64,000 nucleotides of DNA from Phragmites australis. Lineage: Eukaryota; Streptophyta; Magnoliopsida; Poales; Poaceae. The first letter of the stretch is position 1; every line of letters starts with the position of its first letter. The position numbers and the translations under genes were made by a program. Below, one piece after another: positions 24,070 to 33,955 of the stretch. A model generated the notes under the pieces. That model made no database searches. It worked only from the letters and a program-made list of their open reading frames with translations, and was not told the DNA's origin. The stretch lies in assembly GCF_958298935.1 (NCBI RefSeq), contig NC_084932.1, positions 20,191,501 through 20,255,500 of the forward strand, written 5' to 3'.

Positions 24070-25150
24070 CTCCAGTCCTCCCATGGTTTTGAGGCCAAAC
24101 CACGGAAGCCTAGCATGCTTCTCAAAGCGTGGCTAGCCTCCACTTACTTCCACTTGAAACAAGTGCTCTAATAATGACGTGTGTCCTACGTCTTGCATTC
24201 TTGACCGCCTGCAACTCTCCCCCGCTCCCGATCCCTCGAGCTGCCTTTTCACATGCATCGGCATCCCCTTCGTTTGACTTTGTCAACACGCCATCTTCAT
24301 CCTCTTTTTCAAGCTTTGCTTGACCCTCATGTGTATAGCTAGGATCACCCTTGACTCCGCCCGACCATCCTTGATCGTCTGACACCAAGCACCCGCTTAG
24401 CCCCGATCACCCATCGTCGACCGCCAAGTTGCATCCATCACCTGCACACCTTGAAACAAACAAATACATTTCTCTACACTCTAAAACATCTCCAGGTTAG
24501 CACAAAATTAAAAACTTCTACACAGAACACATCCTGCCAAAAATGTGAACACCAGATGTCCTAGTGTGTTCTGTTCCTAAATACCGAACCATCCGATGAG
24601 TGTAACACTATATATTATAGGAAAATTTTGGTCTCTACAAGAAAAGGTATGGTAAAAACTTCCAGTGATCTCATGTCCATCATTGGATAATCTGGTGTGT
24701 GCCAATCCACCAAACCACCCTTCTGCATCCTCTCTGCAACATAAGGTACAGCGCATTCTCTGGTGTTCACAAACTCAGCACCAGATTATAGAGCGTACAT
24801 AATCAAACTTGGTGCCAAAAATCTCCTCTCTGCAGAAAATATTCTGGCGCTCTCTAAGTCCATCATCAGACCATCCGGTGTTTGCTTCCATTTCTGCTTC
24901 AGCACTGAAAATGCTTCAGTGCTGACTTCACCGTAATACCAGACTATCTAGTGTGGTCAAAAACCCACGCACCGGATGTTTCGATGAGGCATAATTTTCT
25001 GGACTTTAAAACAGTCTGCTCCAATTCAAAATTTGATTATCCATAAACAAGATCACTCATAAACAAGCTCATTCCAACCAAAATCATTTCAAATCCAATG
25101 TTGTCAATGACTCATCACATGCAAACCAAGGCACTTTTCAATTTGGTTTC
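24070..25150 (-). repeat. Copia LTR block, left copy
   Basis: Direct-repeat partner of 27019-28110, sharing ctccagtcctccc at one end and gttgtcaatgactca near the other. Contains motifs of the type accatccggtgttt and caccggatgttt. The LTR probably extends on both sides (to about 23290 and 25345). Confidence 0.75.
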
Positions 25151-25344
25151 TCTATCTTGCCCTTGATGAGTGCATTGACAACCCTCAAAACACAAAGATT
25201 TGGGGTTGAAGAATTGAAGCACGTCTAAGTGACCAAAACTCGAGAAAGAACAAGAACCATGCCATTTGGCATAAGAAAGGTTGCAAAAGGCTGAACAGAG
25301 GCAAAGACAAACCACAACCCTCAAAAGAGGAAGAAAAACTCAAG

Positions 25345-26640
25345 GACTAAAAAAAAATGCTCCCCCTTGATGAATCCACATTTTTCATTTTCCTTTGAGA
25401 TTTGTTGCAAATATTCTCATTTCTCTTCCTTTGAAGCATATTTATGCATATCCTCACCTTTATGCATATGTCTCCCCTTTGGCAATGCAAACATCATGGA
25501 TAAAACATTATGAACATGCAATCCTAAATGATCTTTTACTAGTATACCACAAAGCATTTGCAAGAGCTAGAAATGTCAAAGGGCTCTGAAAGGTAGAACG
25601 TAGAGCTCACAATCACATAGAGGCCAAAAAAGAGACAGTGACATGAGAGCATGAAGCTTGGCAAGGTAAACCCGAAGAACTGGTTGGCGCATTTAATTTC
25701 ACATAGCCGAATCATTTCCAAAGTGACTACCACATAAGCATCCACTTATGCTGAGACAATACAAGCATTAAGAACTAGCCAATTTCAACCTCAAACTAGG
25801 CAAACAAGTGTTCATGATAGTAGGCTTTGTAAACGCTCAGATATGAAACCAAGACTTAGGTTGATCAAGTGATTAAAAATAATTTAACAGGTAGGCATAT
25901 TTCTTTGAATTTCATTTCATCCTCAAGTTGCCTCTTATCCAAGCAAAGTATCGCGCAACTCAATACGGCAAACACCTTGAGGCTTCAAGACAACCGCATT
26001 GGATCACATTTTAGCCCAAGAGACTCGATTTTTCACGATTATTCAATTCACACAGGTTATCAAGATGGTCACAAGATCAAGTTAAGTAGTGTCTTTATGA
26101 CAAAAGGAACACATATTCCCCCAATGTTCTATCATGAGCTAAACATTTAACAAAGATACAAAACAAAGTGCAATATTCCCCGATCCATTGTCTTGAATCA
26201 AGAAGACCTAGAGCAAGATATTCATGAAACTAGCCTTAACACAAGCATTGACTGAGCCTAAGCAATTACAAACATGGTGATCAAGAATGTAGCATTTCGT
26301 AGCCTACATAATTCATAAAATTACCAAATTTCATCTTAAGAAAACAAGCTTGCTTGAAACGTATCATGTCAAGGCATCAAGAAGAGCCTAAGATCAAAAT
26401 ATTACTCCACATAACTACTTAACTTAGTCCAAATTCAAGTCTAGCAACTGAAAATGCAAAAAACATATAAGTCAAAACTCAACTACTATGATTATCTTAC
26501 ATAATGAAATATAATATAAATGCAACAAAAGTAAGATAGAGTATGTACAAAGGACAACTTTCCTTTACACAATGTCATAGGATGGCACACACTAAGCTCT
26601 CCTCTCAAATAGGCAAATCTTGCAACATCTAGAGGCTTTG
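25345..26640 (-). other. Copia 3' untranslated interval
   Basis: AT-rich sequence between the end of pol and the polypurine tract. No reading frame of note. Confidence 0.45.
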
Positions 26641-26641
26641 T

Positions 26642-26990
26642 TCATATATCGGCTAGCTGGTGTTGGGTATCTATGTACCTCAACTCAATGTCTCCCTTCT
26701 TATTATGATCTCTTAGAAAATGGAATCTCGCATCTATGTGTTTATTGGTTCTGGAGTGTTGAACTGGGTTGTTTGCTAAGCTTATGGCGCTGGTGTTGTC
26801 ACACAAAAGTGGCACACTTCTGAATTCAACCCAAAATCCCTCAAAGTAGCAACCATCAACAAAATCTGTGAGCAATAGCTAGCAGAAGCTACATATTTAG
26901 CTTCACCAGTACACTGCGCAACGCACGCTAGACTGTTTATGAGAGTACCAACATACAAGAGAAGTACCTAAGAAGACAAGTACTAGAGGT
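26642..26990 (-). pseudogene. Copia RNase H C-terminus relic
   Basis: Minus-strand frames give TGEAKYVASASYCSQ and then VPLLCDNTSAISLANNPVQH, FHFLRDHNKKGDIELRYI and DTQHQLADI, the ordered C-terminal motifs of Copia RNase H. A frameshift near 26860 separates the pieces and the frame ends just after LADI. Upstream reverse transcriptase and integrase are absent. Confidence 0.85.
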
Positions 26991-27018
26991 ACTTTTCCTA
27001 TCAATTCTACCACGTACT

Positions 27019-28110
27019 CCTCCAGTCCTCCCACGGTTTTGAGGTCAAATCGTGAAACCCGAGCATGCTTCTCATAGCGTGATTAGCCGCCGCTTGCTTT
27101 CACCTGAAGCAAGCGCTCTGATGATGACGCGTGTCCTCCATCTTGCGATCTTGACCGCCGGCAAGCTCTCCTAGTTCCGATCCCTTGGGCCGCCTTGTCA
27201 CTTGCACCGGCATCTCCTTCGCTTGACTTTGACAACACACTATCTTCATTCTCATTTTCATGCTTTGCTTGACCTTCATGTGTACAACTAGGATCACCCT
27301 TGACTCTGCCCAGCCTTCTTTGATCATCCGGCACCAAGCACCCACTTAGCCTTGATCACCCATTGTTGACCGCCAAGTTTCATCTGTCACCTGCACACCT
27401 TGAAATAAGGAAACACATTTCTCCACACTCCAAAATATCTCTAAGTTAGCACAAAATTAAAAACTTTAACTTAAAGCACATTCTGTAGAAAACGTAAACA
27501 CCAGATGTTCTGGTGTGTTCTATTTTTGAACACCGAACCATCCGATGACTGTAGCGCTATCTGTCCCAGGAAAATTTTGCTCTCTGCAAGATAAGGTCTG
27601 ATGAAAGCTTCCAGTGATCTCATGTCCATTACTACTAATCCACCGTGTGCCAATCCATCGAACCACTCTTCCTCAACCTCTCTGCAATAAAAGGCCTGAC
27701 GCATTCTCTTCTGTTTACAAACTTAGCATCGGACTATCCAGCATACATAATCAATCTTAGAGCTAAAAATCTCCTATTTGTAGAAAATACTCTGACGTTC
27801 TCTAAATCCATCACCGGACCATCTGATGTTTGCTTCTATTTGTGCTTCAGCACTGAAAAATGCTCTGGTGCTCACTTCACAGTAATACCCGGCTATCTGG
27901 TGTGGTAAAAAAAGCACACACCAGATGTTCCAGTGAGGCATAATTTTCTGGACTCTGAAACAGTCTGCTCCAATTCAAACTTTAGTTCCCCCATAAACAA
28001 TATCACACACAAACAAGCTCATACCAACCAAAATCATTTCAAATCTAACGTTGTCAATGACTCACCACATACAAACCAAGACACATTTCAACTTAGTTTT
28101 TCAATTTCAT
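27019..28110 (-). repeat. Copia LTR block, right copy
   Basis: Direct-repeat partner of 24070-25150, more diverged in places. Joined at its left edge directly to pol relic sequence, showing an internal deletion of the element. Confidence 0.75.
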
Positions 28111-28125
28111 TCATTGAAGACCCGG

Positions 28126-28505
28126 TAAGTGCATATGTTCTCCATAACTACTTCTCATTCATTCACGACACTCCTTTGCACTATTTCTTGTAAGTTCTCG
28201 AAGGAACTATATTATGTCAGTCAACCACCAATTGAACATCTGCCGGATATGCAACTACTAACTGCGCAGTCATTTGCCATGCAACCACCCTTTGCATGGG
28301 ACATGAACCCAAAAAATTGGTTAGATATTTAACATAACATAGGGTCTGACTGTCAAATTGGTAGAAATCGCGTAACTTGGCCTGACATAATTTGGTCTGT
28401 ACAAGAAATCTCAAAAAAAAAAAAGAATGTAGAAAATGTGTAGTAGTTTGATGATTTATAGAAGGGTTTGCGGAGAGTTTTTTTGATTGTTCTATTTTGT
28501 TGTAG
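28126..28505 (+). other. Upstream interval of the membrane-protein exon, no exon proven
   Basis: No promoter or start exon is clear. A frame at 28129-28332 ending PPFAWDMNPKNWLDI reads plausibly but has no recognised homology. A pyrimidine-rich tract ending ttgttgtag at 28505 is a good splice acceptor for the exon that follows. Confidence 0.4.
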
Positions 28506-29726
28506 GCTGAGGGGAGCCATGAATCAAACTACAATTTGAAGCTCGATGACGCACTCTCTGCGTTCTTCAGCTATGGAGTCCCTATGGTGAACTTGTTCCT
28601 GGTCCTGTCTTTCTTCGGGAAGATGCAATATCACAAACAAACTATTGTGTCAATTTGGAGCATATTCTACCTGGTGAGCCTCGTCTTGTCGTTCTTCATC
28701 CATGTGGCCGGAATGCAGACCAGTTGGTGGATACAGCAGGTCGAGTGGCAATGCAAGATAGCCTACTGGTCCACCGTCCTGCGAATGCTCGCTGCTGCCT
28801 TCCTACTGCTGTTTTTGGACACCGTCCACGCCGTGGTCGTGGTTCCTCTCTTACTCCTAGTCCTTGCACTAGTCTCCTACTTCTGGTGGCAGACGTTTTA
28901 CAGCACATACAGACCTGGTATGAACTGGGGAAATTACATGGCAGAACTGAAGCTCCGATTTGACTTGTCTGCCCAGGTCGTTTCCATGGCATTTGCAGGG
29001 CTGTCTGGTACAGTCCTTGGCTACGTGAAGGGCTCGTCAAACCTGACCTATGGGAACATTGCAGTGGCACCTGAATGCTTTTTGTTCTACAGTGTTGTCC
29101 TTGGCCTCCTCGTGGTGATTCTCAGCACGGTGCCGACCCGCATACTGTTCATTAAGAACAGACGCCGTATGGCTAAGGTATACTTACCCATCCTCGCCTA
29201 TGCCGCACTGCTGTTCCTCGTCGTGGCAAGCATCGTGGCAGCTGAGAAGATCCTGCGGGACTATGTATTCTTCGTGTTCATTGCCATCCTCGTCGTTGCT
29301 GTGCTTTTCTTCTGGTGGGAAAACCATTATGCTGCAAATCGGATTGTTCCAGAAAGACCTGCACACGAAGTCCACCCAACAACTAACACCTTGAGGGAAC
29401 AAGACGCCAAGCTCTCCCAATATCTTCTGGTGTACTTCACTGCGTTGTTCGCAGCACTCATGGCCATCCATTCGATGTACAGCATCAAAAGCGGCAGGAC
29501 CGTATCATTGAGCAGGTGGTTAAAAGGCTTTGTGCTCTCAGCGATGTGTAGCATCCTGATCTATGCGGTCCGCATTGTGGTTTATGCTGAGATGCGAGAT
29601 ATGGAAAGCTGGGCATTCGGTAGAAAGGCATGGACTTATGCGACATATGCAACCATGTTCATCACTTTCGTTTCTGCTGTCCTTGTCATGTATCTGCGCC
29701 CAGCTGAGGTCACAAATATCTTCTGA
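28506..29726 (+). CDS. Polytopic membrane protein, terminal exon (unknown function)
   Basis: The frame is open from 28506, the first base after the acceptor tag, to TGA at 29724-29726: 406 codons beginning AEGSHESNYNLKLDDALSAF. The codon just upstream is the stop TAG of the acceptor itself, and the first in-frame ATG is at 28584, so the true start probably lies in an upstream exon I cannot find. About eleven hydrophobic segments are visible, beginning with GVPMVNLFLVLSFF and ending with ATMFITFVSAVLVMYL, separated by short loops, with a basic loop KNRRRMAK and an acidic/polar loop RPAHEVHPTTNTLREQDAK near residues 290-315. The frame has no internal stop or frameshift, and its codon use is GC-rich at third positions, unlike the transposon relics around it. 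I do not recognise the family. It lies next to a decayed Copia, which may have separated or removed its first exon. Confidence 0.75.
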   Translation, partial: AEGSHESNYNLKLDDALSAFFSYGVPMVNLFLVLSFFGKMQYHKQTIVSIWSIFYLVSLVLSFFIHVAGMQTSWWIQQVEWQCKIAYWSTVLRMLAAAFLLLFLDTVHAVVVVPLLLLVLALVSYFWWQTFYSTYRPGMNWGNYMAELKLRFDLSAQVVSMAFAGLSGTVLGYVKGSSNLTYGNIAVAPECFLFYSVVLGLLVVILSTVPTRILFIKNRRRMAKVYLPILAYAALLFLVVASIVAAEKILRDYVFFVFIAILVVAVLFFWWENHYAANRIVPERPAHEVHPTTNTLREQDAKLSQYLLVYFTALFAALMAIHSMYSIKSGRTVSLSRWLKGFVLSAMCSILIYAVRIVVYAEMRDMESWAFGRKAWTYATYATMFITFVSAVLVMYLRPAEVTNIF

Positions 29727-29806
29727 GCAATCTGTTTCGCCGGCTGAGGAAAGACATGGACATGGCTCTCGTTTGGTCATCAAGCGTCAATCTTGGACAT
29801 GCACGG

Positions 29807-29812
29807 AATAAA
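29807..29812 (+). terminator. Candidate polyadenylation signal
   Basis: aataaa 80 bases after the stop codon of the membrane-protein exon; a second aataaa is at 29971-29976. Confidence 0.45.
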
Positions 29813-30719
29813 TTATCATCGTCAAGAACTTATTATATGATTTTGAAATCAGCTTTATCATTGCTACATATATGATAATGCACGGTACTGCAAATGATGA
29901 TACATGTGTAACTGATATGCTCTAGTCGATCACGGAGACGGTCATATCGCTTCAATAGTTCTGACCTTTGAATAAAATGTTATTTTGTCTTGATTCGTAT
30001 CATTTGTACTGACAAAGAAACGTGACTCGATGAAACACTTTAATACATAATCGCATGTCTTAGCATCCTCACGACGATTTGGGCAAGCGTGTTTCCAAAG
30101 AGATTTTTTTATCCTCAATCTTGCGGGGTTATTTTTGTCCCACATTTTTCAAACTAAGTAAAATGCATCATCCAACTCTTAAAGCCGACTAGGACCTTTC
30201 ATTCTTGCTAGTGAAATGTGGTTTTGGCTTAGTTCGACCCACCACTACTTTGAAAACCAGCATATATATTGGTCCATCACTGGTAGTTTCTAATAGGTCA
30301 GTAATGATGTGGTATTACTGCCGATTCATAAGCCACACGGGAAGAATCAGTTATTATAGCTTATGAACCAGCAGTGATAAGCACTACTACCGAACACCAC
30401 ATATGTAGCGTCTCATCAGTGCCGGTTTAACATTAATCGGCACTAAAGATGTATCAGTACCGGTTTTTAAACTCCCGTGCGCGAACAACAGCTGAGGAGA
30501 TAAGAACTGGCACTGATAGTCACTATCAGTGTCGGCTCTTAGCTATGCTGGTTCCAGCCACAAACCGGCACTGATAGTGACTGTATCAGTGCTGGTTCTA
30601 GACAGGAACCAGCACTTATAACCAGTATTAGTGCCGTTTCTAGCTACAAATTGGCACTGATAATCTATATCAGGGCCGATTTTAGATACGAACCGCCACT
30701 GATGATTGCTACTATCACA

Positions 30720-31045
30720 GCTCATCTTAAAAAATTCAGAACTTTTTAATACAAAGTCGGATGGGGAAAAACGTTATATGAAAATTATAGCTCTCGATGA
30801 GATATACAACTTTGTAGTTGAAAACCTTTTAATTTGAGGTCATTTAAATGCTCAAATAATTATAATAAAGTTGTAGCAGTGGTCGATGATAGCTCACATT
30901 AAAAAATTCATAACTTTTTCACACGAAGTCGGATGAGAAAAAACTTTGTATGACAATTGTAGCTCTCGACGAGATCTACAACTTTTTAGTTGATCATTTT
31001 TTTATTTGAGATCATTTAGATATCCAAATAGCTATTTAAACGTTC
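30720..31045. repeat. 172-bp tandem duplication inside the nested CACTA
   Basis: Units start at 30720 and 30892, sharing ttaaaaaattca, aactttt, agtcggatg and tagctctcga with scattered differences. Confidence 0.8.
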
Positions 31046-31091
31046 GGTTGAAAGATGTCAAAAGGATTTATTTTGCTACGATACTCACGAA

Positions 31092-31172
31092 CGGACGATA
31101 GTTGAGATGGTTAGAGGGGTCATGCGTGCGCACAAGCTGTGAGGTCTTAAGTTCGAGTCTTGGTTGCCGCAT
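31092..31172 (+). other. tRNA-like sequence with A and B boxes
   Basis: TAGTTGAGATGG (31099-31110) fits the A box and AGTTCGAGTCT (31150-31160) the B box, 39 nt apart. No full cloverleaf was convincing. It lies next to the right subterminal repeats of the nested CACTA. Confidence 0.45.
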
Positions 31173-31853
31173 GCGAGCGAATATCACGTGACTTTACAAA
31201 TATATTGGGCTCAATCGGGTGGCCAGCCTCTGGTCGAGTGCCTCTGGTCACGAAAAAAAATTTGAAACTTTTTTTGACCCGAAAAGCGTTGAATCGAGAC
31301 CTACTATCAGTGCTATTTGGTAGCTCCAACCGACACTGATAGTACTTTTCAGTGTCGGTTCCATACCCTGCACTGATAGTCAGTGACTATCAGTGTCGAG
31401 TAATCAGTATCGGTTCAAAACCTGTCATTGATGGTGATTTTGAACCGGCACTGATGAGGTGTTTTGATGTACTGAAGTGTCATCAGTGCGAGTCGTTGGA
31501 TTGAGCTAGTACTGATGACTTGCTTCCTAATCACTACCGGTTTAATCCACCAACTGGCAGTGATAGCATAACATCACTGCCTACTGGTTAAATGAGCTGG
31601 GAGTGATGCCTCCCTTCCCCACCTTCTCCAAGCTCGAGCTAGCAGACAGTTTGATCAGAACTTTCTCTTCCGCTCACAAACTCTTACATGGCAGCACCCA
31701 CTTCATTTCTTCTCCCCTTTTGATTCCCCCACCACTCAAGCTCATTTTTGGTCAAGAAGAAGGTCTAGATGAGATCTCTTTAGCTATCCAAATAAAATCC
31801 CTTCTTTTATCTTCATTTTTTGGGCAAGTGAACCCTAGATTTTTCCCAAATAG

Positions 31854-31925
31854 TTTTGGAGCCAATAGTTTTAAGTGTCCTAATTCACCCCCTCCCTCTT
31901 AGGACGTCCTCGATTCCCTTCATTG
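31854..31925 (+). repeat. Copia LTR end fragment
   Basis: gagccaatagttttaagtgt, cctaattcacccc and cttaggacgtc match the 3' end of the Copia LTR at 40610-40665. Only about 60 bp is seen. Confidence 0.5.
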
Positions 31926-32284
31926 GTTGAACTCGAGTAGATGGTTAAAGCAACTAGTTGTTTAACACGAGTTTATGGTCGACTCTACTAGAGACACAAA
32001 CTCAGCTATTGCAGACAAGGGTAGGCTGAGATACACGACGGCTAAACAGCAAGACTTGACACTAGAAACTAGATCACGATGACTCGACTAGCAACAAAGG
32101 CACCAACGATGGACTCAAACTCAACAATATGAATACTAAAGATAAAATTGCAAAGGCACAAAGTGGTTTGGACAACAAAAAAAAACTAAGATCTAAATAT
32201 TTTTGTGGAGTATTTTCTGGACTCTAGGTAATGGAATACAACAAAACAAAGAGGATAACTGAGTTTACCTAACAGGCAACTGAG

Positions 32285-32296
32285 GCTCTGATACCA
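32285..32296 (-). other. Primer-binding site (initiator tRNA-Met type)
   Basis: Reads TGGTATCAGAGC on the minus strand, two bases inside the LTR that begins at 32299. This identifies the adjacent LTR as the 5' LTR of a minus-strand element whose interior (to the left) is cut at about 31930. Confidence 0.8.
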
Positions 32297-32298
32297 CT

Positions 32299-33188
32299 TG
32301 ATGCGTATTTGTCCAATCTTTCGAAAGGTAATATGATAAGTTGATTGGTGGAGTTTCGGCGTTGATAATCCACAGGCTCCGAACAGAACAGATCGAGAAC
32401 TCTTGCAACCACTACACCACTACTCCGTGGTTATCAAACGTGCTAAGATGTGTTTGACCACGCCAAGAAGGCTTTTTCCTACAAGAGAATCGTGAAAACA
32501 AGCAAAAACAGGTAGATGCAATCTGAATATTGCTAATTACCAATGAAGTGTAAGAGTTGGGGTTCAACAAACCAATAAATGGCGAAACTGTCTAAACAGA
32601 ATAATCTAAACTAAACTGAAGCCTAAACTATGATAGCTACTGTTTAAATATAGGGGGACGTGCGGAGGGCAATCTAGGGTTGTGCAGCCACGGAAAGAGG
32701 CATACATAACCTGAACTCCGACTCCGACACGATTACAAGACCCAACTTGGTCAGAAACGGTGGCGGAACACATTATTTATTTGACTCTAACTAAACTAAT
32801 ATTTGGTCCATCGGAAAGGTCTCATTGTAAGCTTTCCAGAATATCCAAGATTGCCTAAAACGGACTTTGTATGAGAGAGTTATGCCCGTTTTACTGACAT
32901 CGTATCCTGCGACTCGACCACGACCACAACTAGAGCTCAGACTCAAGTTCGAGTAGACTTGGCCTTCGAGGGGTGATGTCCAGGTAAGGTTGTTATGCTT
33001 ATCTCATGTTCCTAAGCTATAAAACATCACAAGAATTTAGTAGGAATCCATCAAAGGAAGTATGAATAGCGAGAAAGGAGTTCACTTGGAGGTCTAATTG
33101 TTGTGCACATGCTCTATTAATTGTACCTTGTATGATTTGAGGGTTATTGACGGTATTGATCGTATCCGAAAGAGCCATGGGCTCATCA
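32299..33188 (-). repeat. 5' LTR of a gypsy element (same family as 54502-55382)
   Basis: 890 bp with terminal TGATG...CATCA on either strand. Shares tgatgcg-tttgtccaatctt, gagagagttatgcccgttttactgac and catgggctcatca with the LTR at 54502-55382. The short remaining interior is 31930-32284. Confidence 0.85.
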
Positions 33189-33614
33189 GCCTGCCCTAGC
33201 ATCAAAGGTGAAACAAACCTTCAAAGATAAAAAAATCGAAGTGCTGCTTGACCTAACAGAAGACAGCACACCTCTCGGCTAAGTCAGGGGCCAAGAGTGC
33301 GTGCCCTCACGCCGAAGGCAAAAGAGACCTTCAGAAACAAAAATTGAAGTGCTACTGCACCATAAAATGAAGGCATAGACATTGTACGAAACAAAATAAA
33401 AAAATCAGCAAAATAATACTTGAAGCCTGGACAATGTTTGCCAGAAAATGTGCCAGCCCGCTTCCAATTAATAACAAATACAAAATGAAACCGAGGTAGG
33501 TACGTCGCCATTGATGAATGGGCTATAGATACTAGGCCTTCAAGCGTGAGTAAGTGATTAAGAAAAAGACAAATTTGTCGAGGCAATGCCAGAAGTAATC
33601 GTCAAAAAATGACA

Positions 33615-33859
33615 CTTCACGCGCGGTACTACCGAAGGTCCCTACGGCTTCAAAGTCGGGGAGGGGCAGCGGGGGGGGGGGATGGCATTTTTGCAGCAAC
33701 GCTTCGTGCGTGGTATTGCCGAAGGTCCCTACGGCTTCATAGTCAGGGTGACGGTGTTTTCGGAATGATGCTTCGCACGCGGTGCTGCTGAAGGTCCCTA
33801 CGACTTCAAAGTCAAGGGGACGGTGTTTTTGGAAGGATGCTTTGCGCACGGTGCTGCTA
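33615..33859. repeat. 69-bp tandem repeat with a G11 run
   Basis: Units start at 33615, 33702, 33771 and 33840 (spacing 87, 69, 69). Shared core: gaaggtccctacggcttca. The first unit carries an extra 18 bp including a run of eleven G at 33671-33681. Confidence 0.85.
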
Positions 33860-33955
33860 AACATGTAATGCCCCGTTCACTGTAAAGTGATGACCAAATC
33901 AATACACTCAAACATGTAATGGCCAAAGATAATAATCATTTCAACGTCAACGACT

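Larger units (their letters stand above)
23290..28125 (-). mobile_element. Degenerate Ty1/copia element (minus orientation)
   Basis: Two blocks of about 1.08 kb are direct repeats (24070-25150 and 27019-28110), interpreted as LTR portions. Between them lies a Copia RNase H relic, and near 25350-25372 a reverse-strand polypurine tract (tcaagggggagcat). The left LTR has a leftward TATA box (atttata at 23881-23887). The right LTR abuts pol sequence directly with no priming site, so the 5' end and most of gag-pol are deleted. Outer limits are approximate. Confidence 0.65.
30382..31474. mobile_element. Nested non-autonomous CACTA, 1,093 bp
   Basis: Left end CACTACTACCGAACACC and right end (reverse complement) CAGTACATCAAAACACC agree at about 12 of 17 positions. 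Both flanks are AAG (30379-30381 and 31475-31477), the 3-bp duplication expected for CACTA. Removing it restores the host element order seen at 6524-6330. Inside are subterminal repeats (tcagtgccggttt and aaccggcactgata types) at both ends, a duplicated middle and a tRNA-like sequence. Confidence 0.8.
30243..31853 (+). mobile_element. CACTA element end, truncated, host of a nested CACTA
   Basis: Begins CACTACTTTGAAAACC at 30243 and for ~140 bp follows the reverse complement of 6524-6380 closely, including tcataagcc and gaagaatcag. After the nested element it resumes at 31478 with ttggattgagc, matching the same family, then the promoter-side repeats and a leader related to 6100-6250. It is cut at about 31853, where copia-LTR-like sequence begins. 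No transposase remains. Confidence 0.7.

Noticed and set aside
28129..28332. Possible upstream exon ending PPFAWDMNPKNWLDI
   Set aside because: No splice sites or homology tie it to the membrane-protein exon, and it overlaps Copia-derived sequence at its start.
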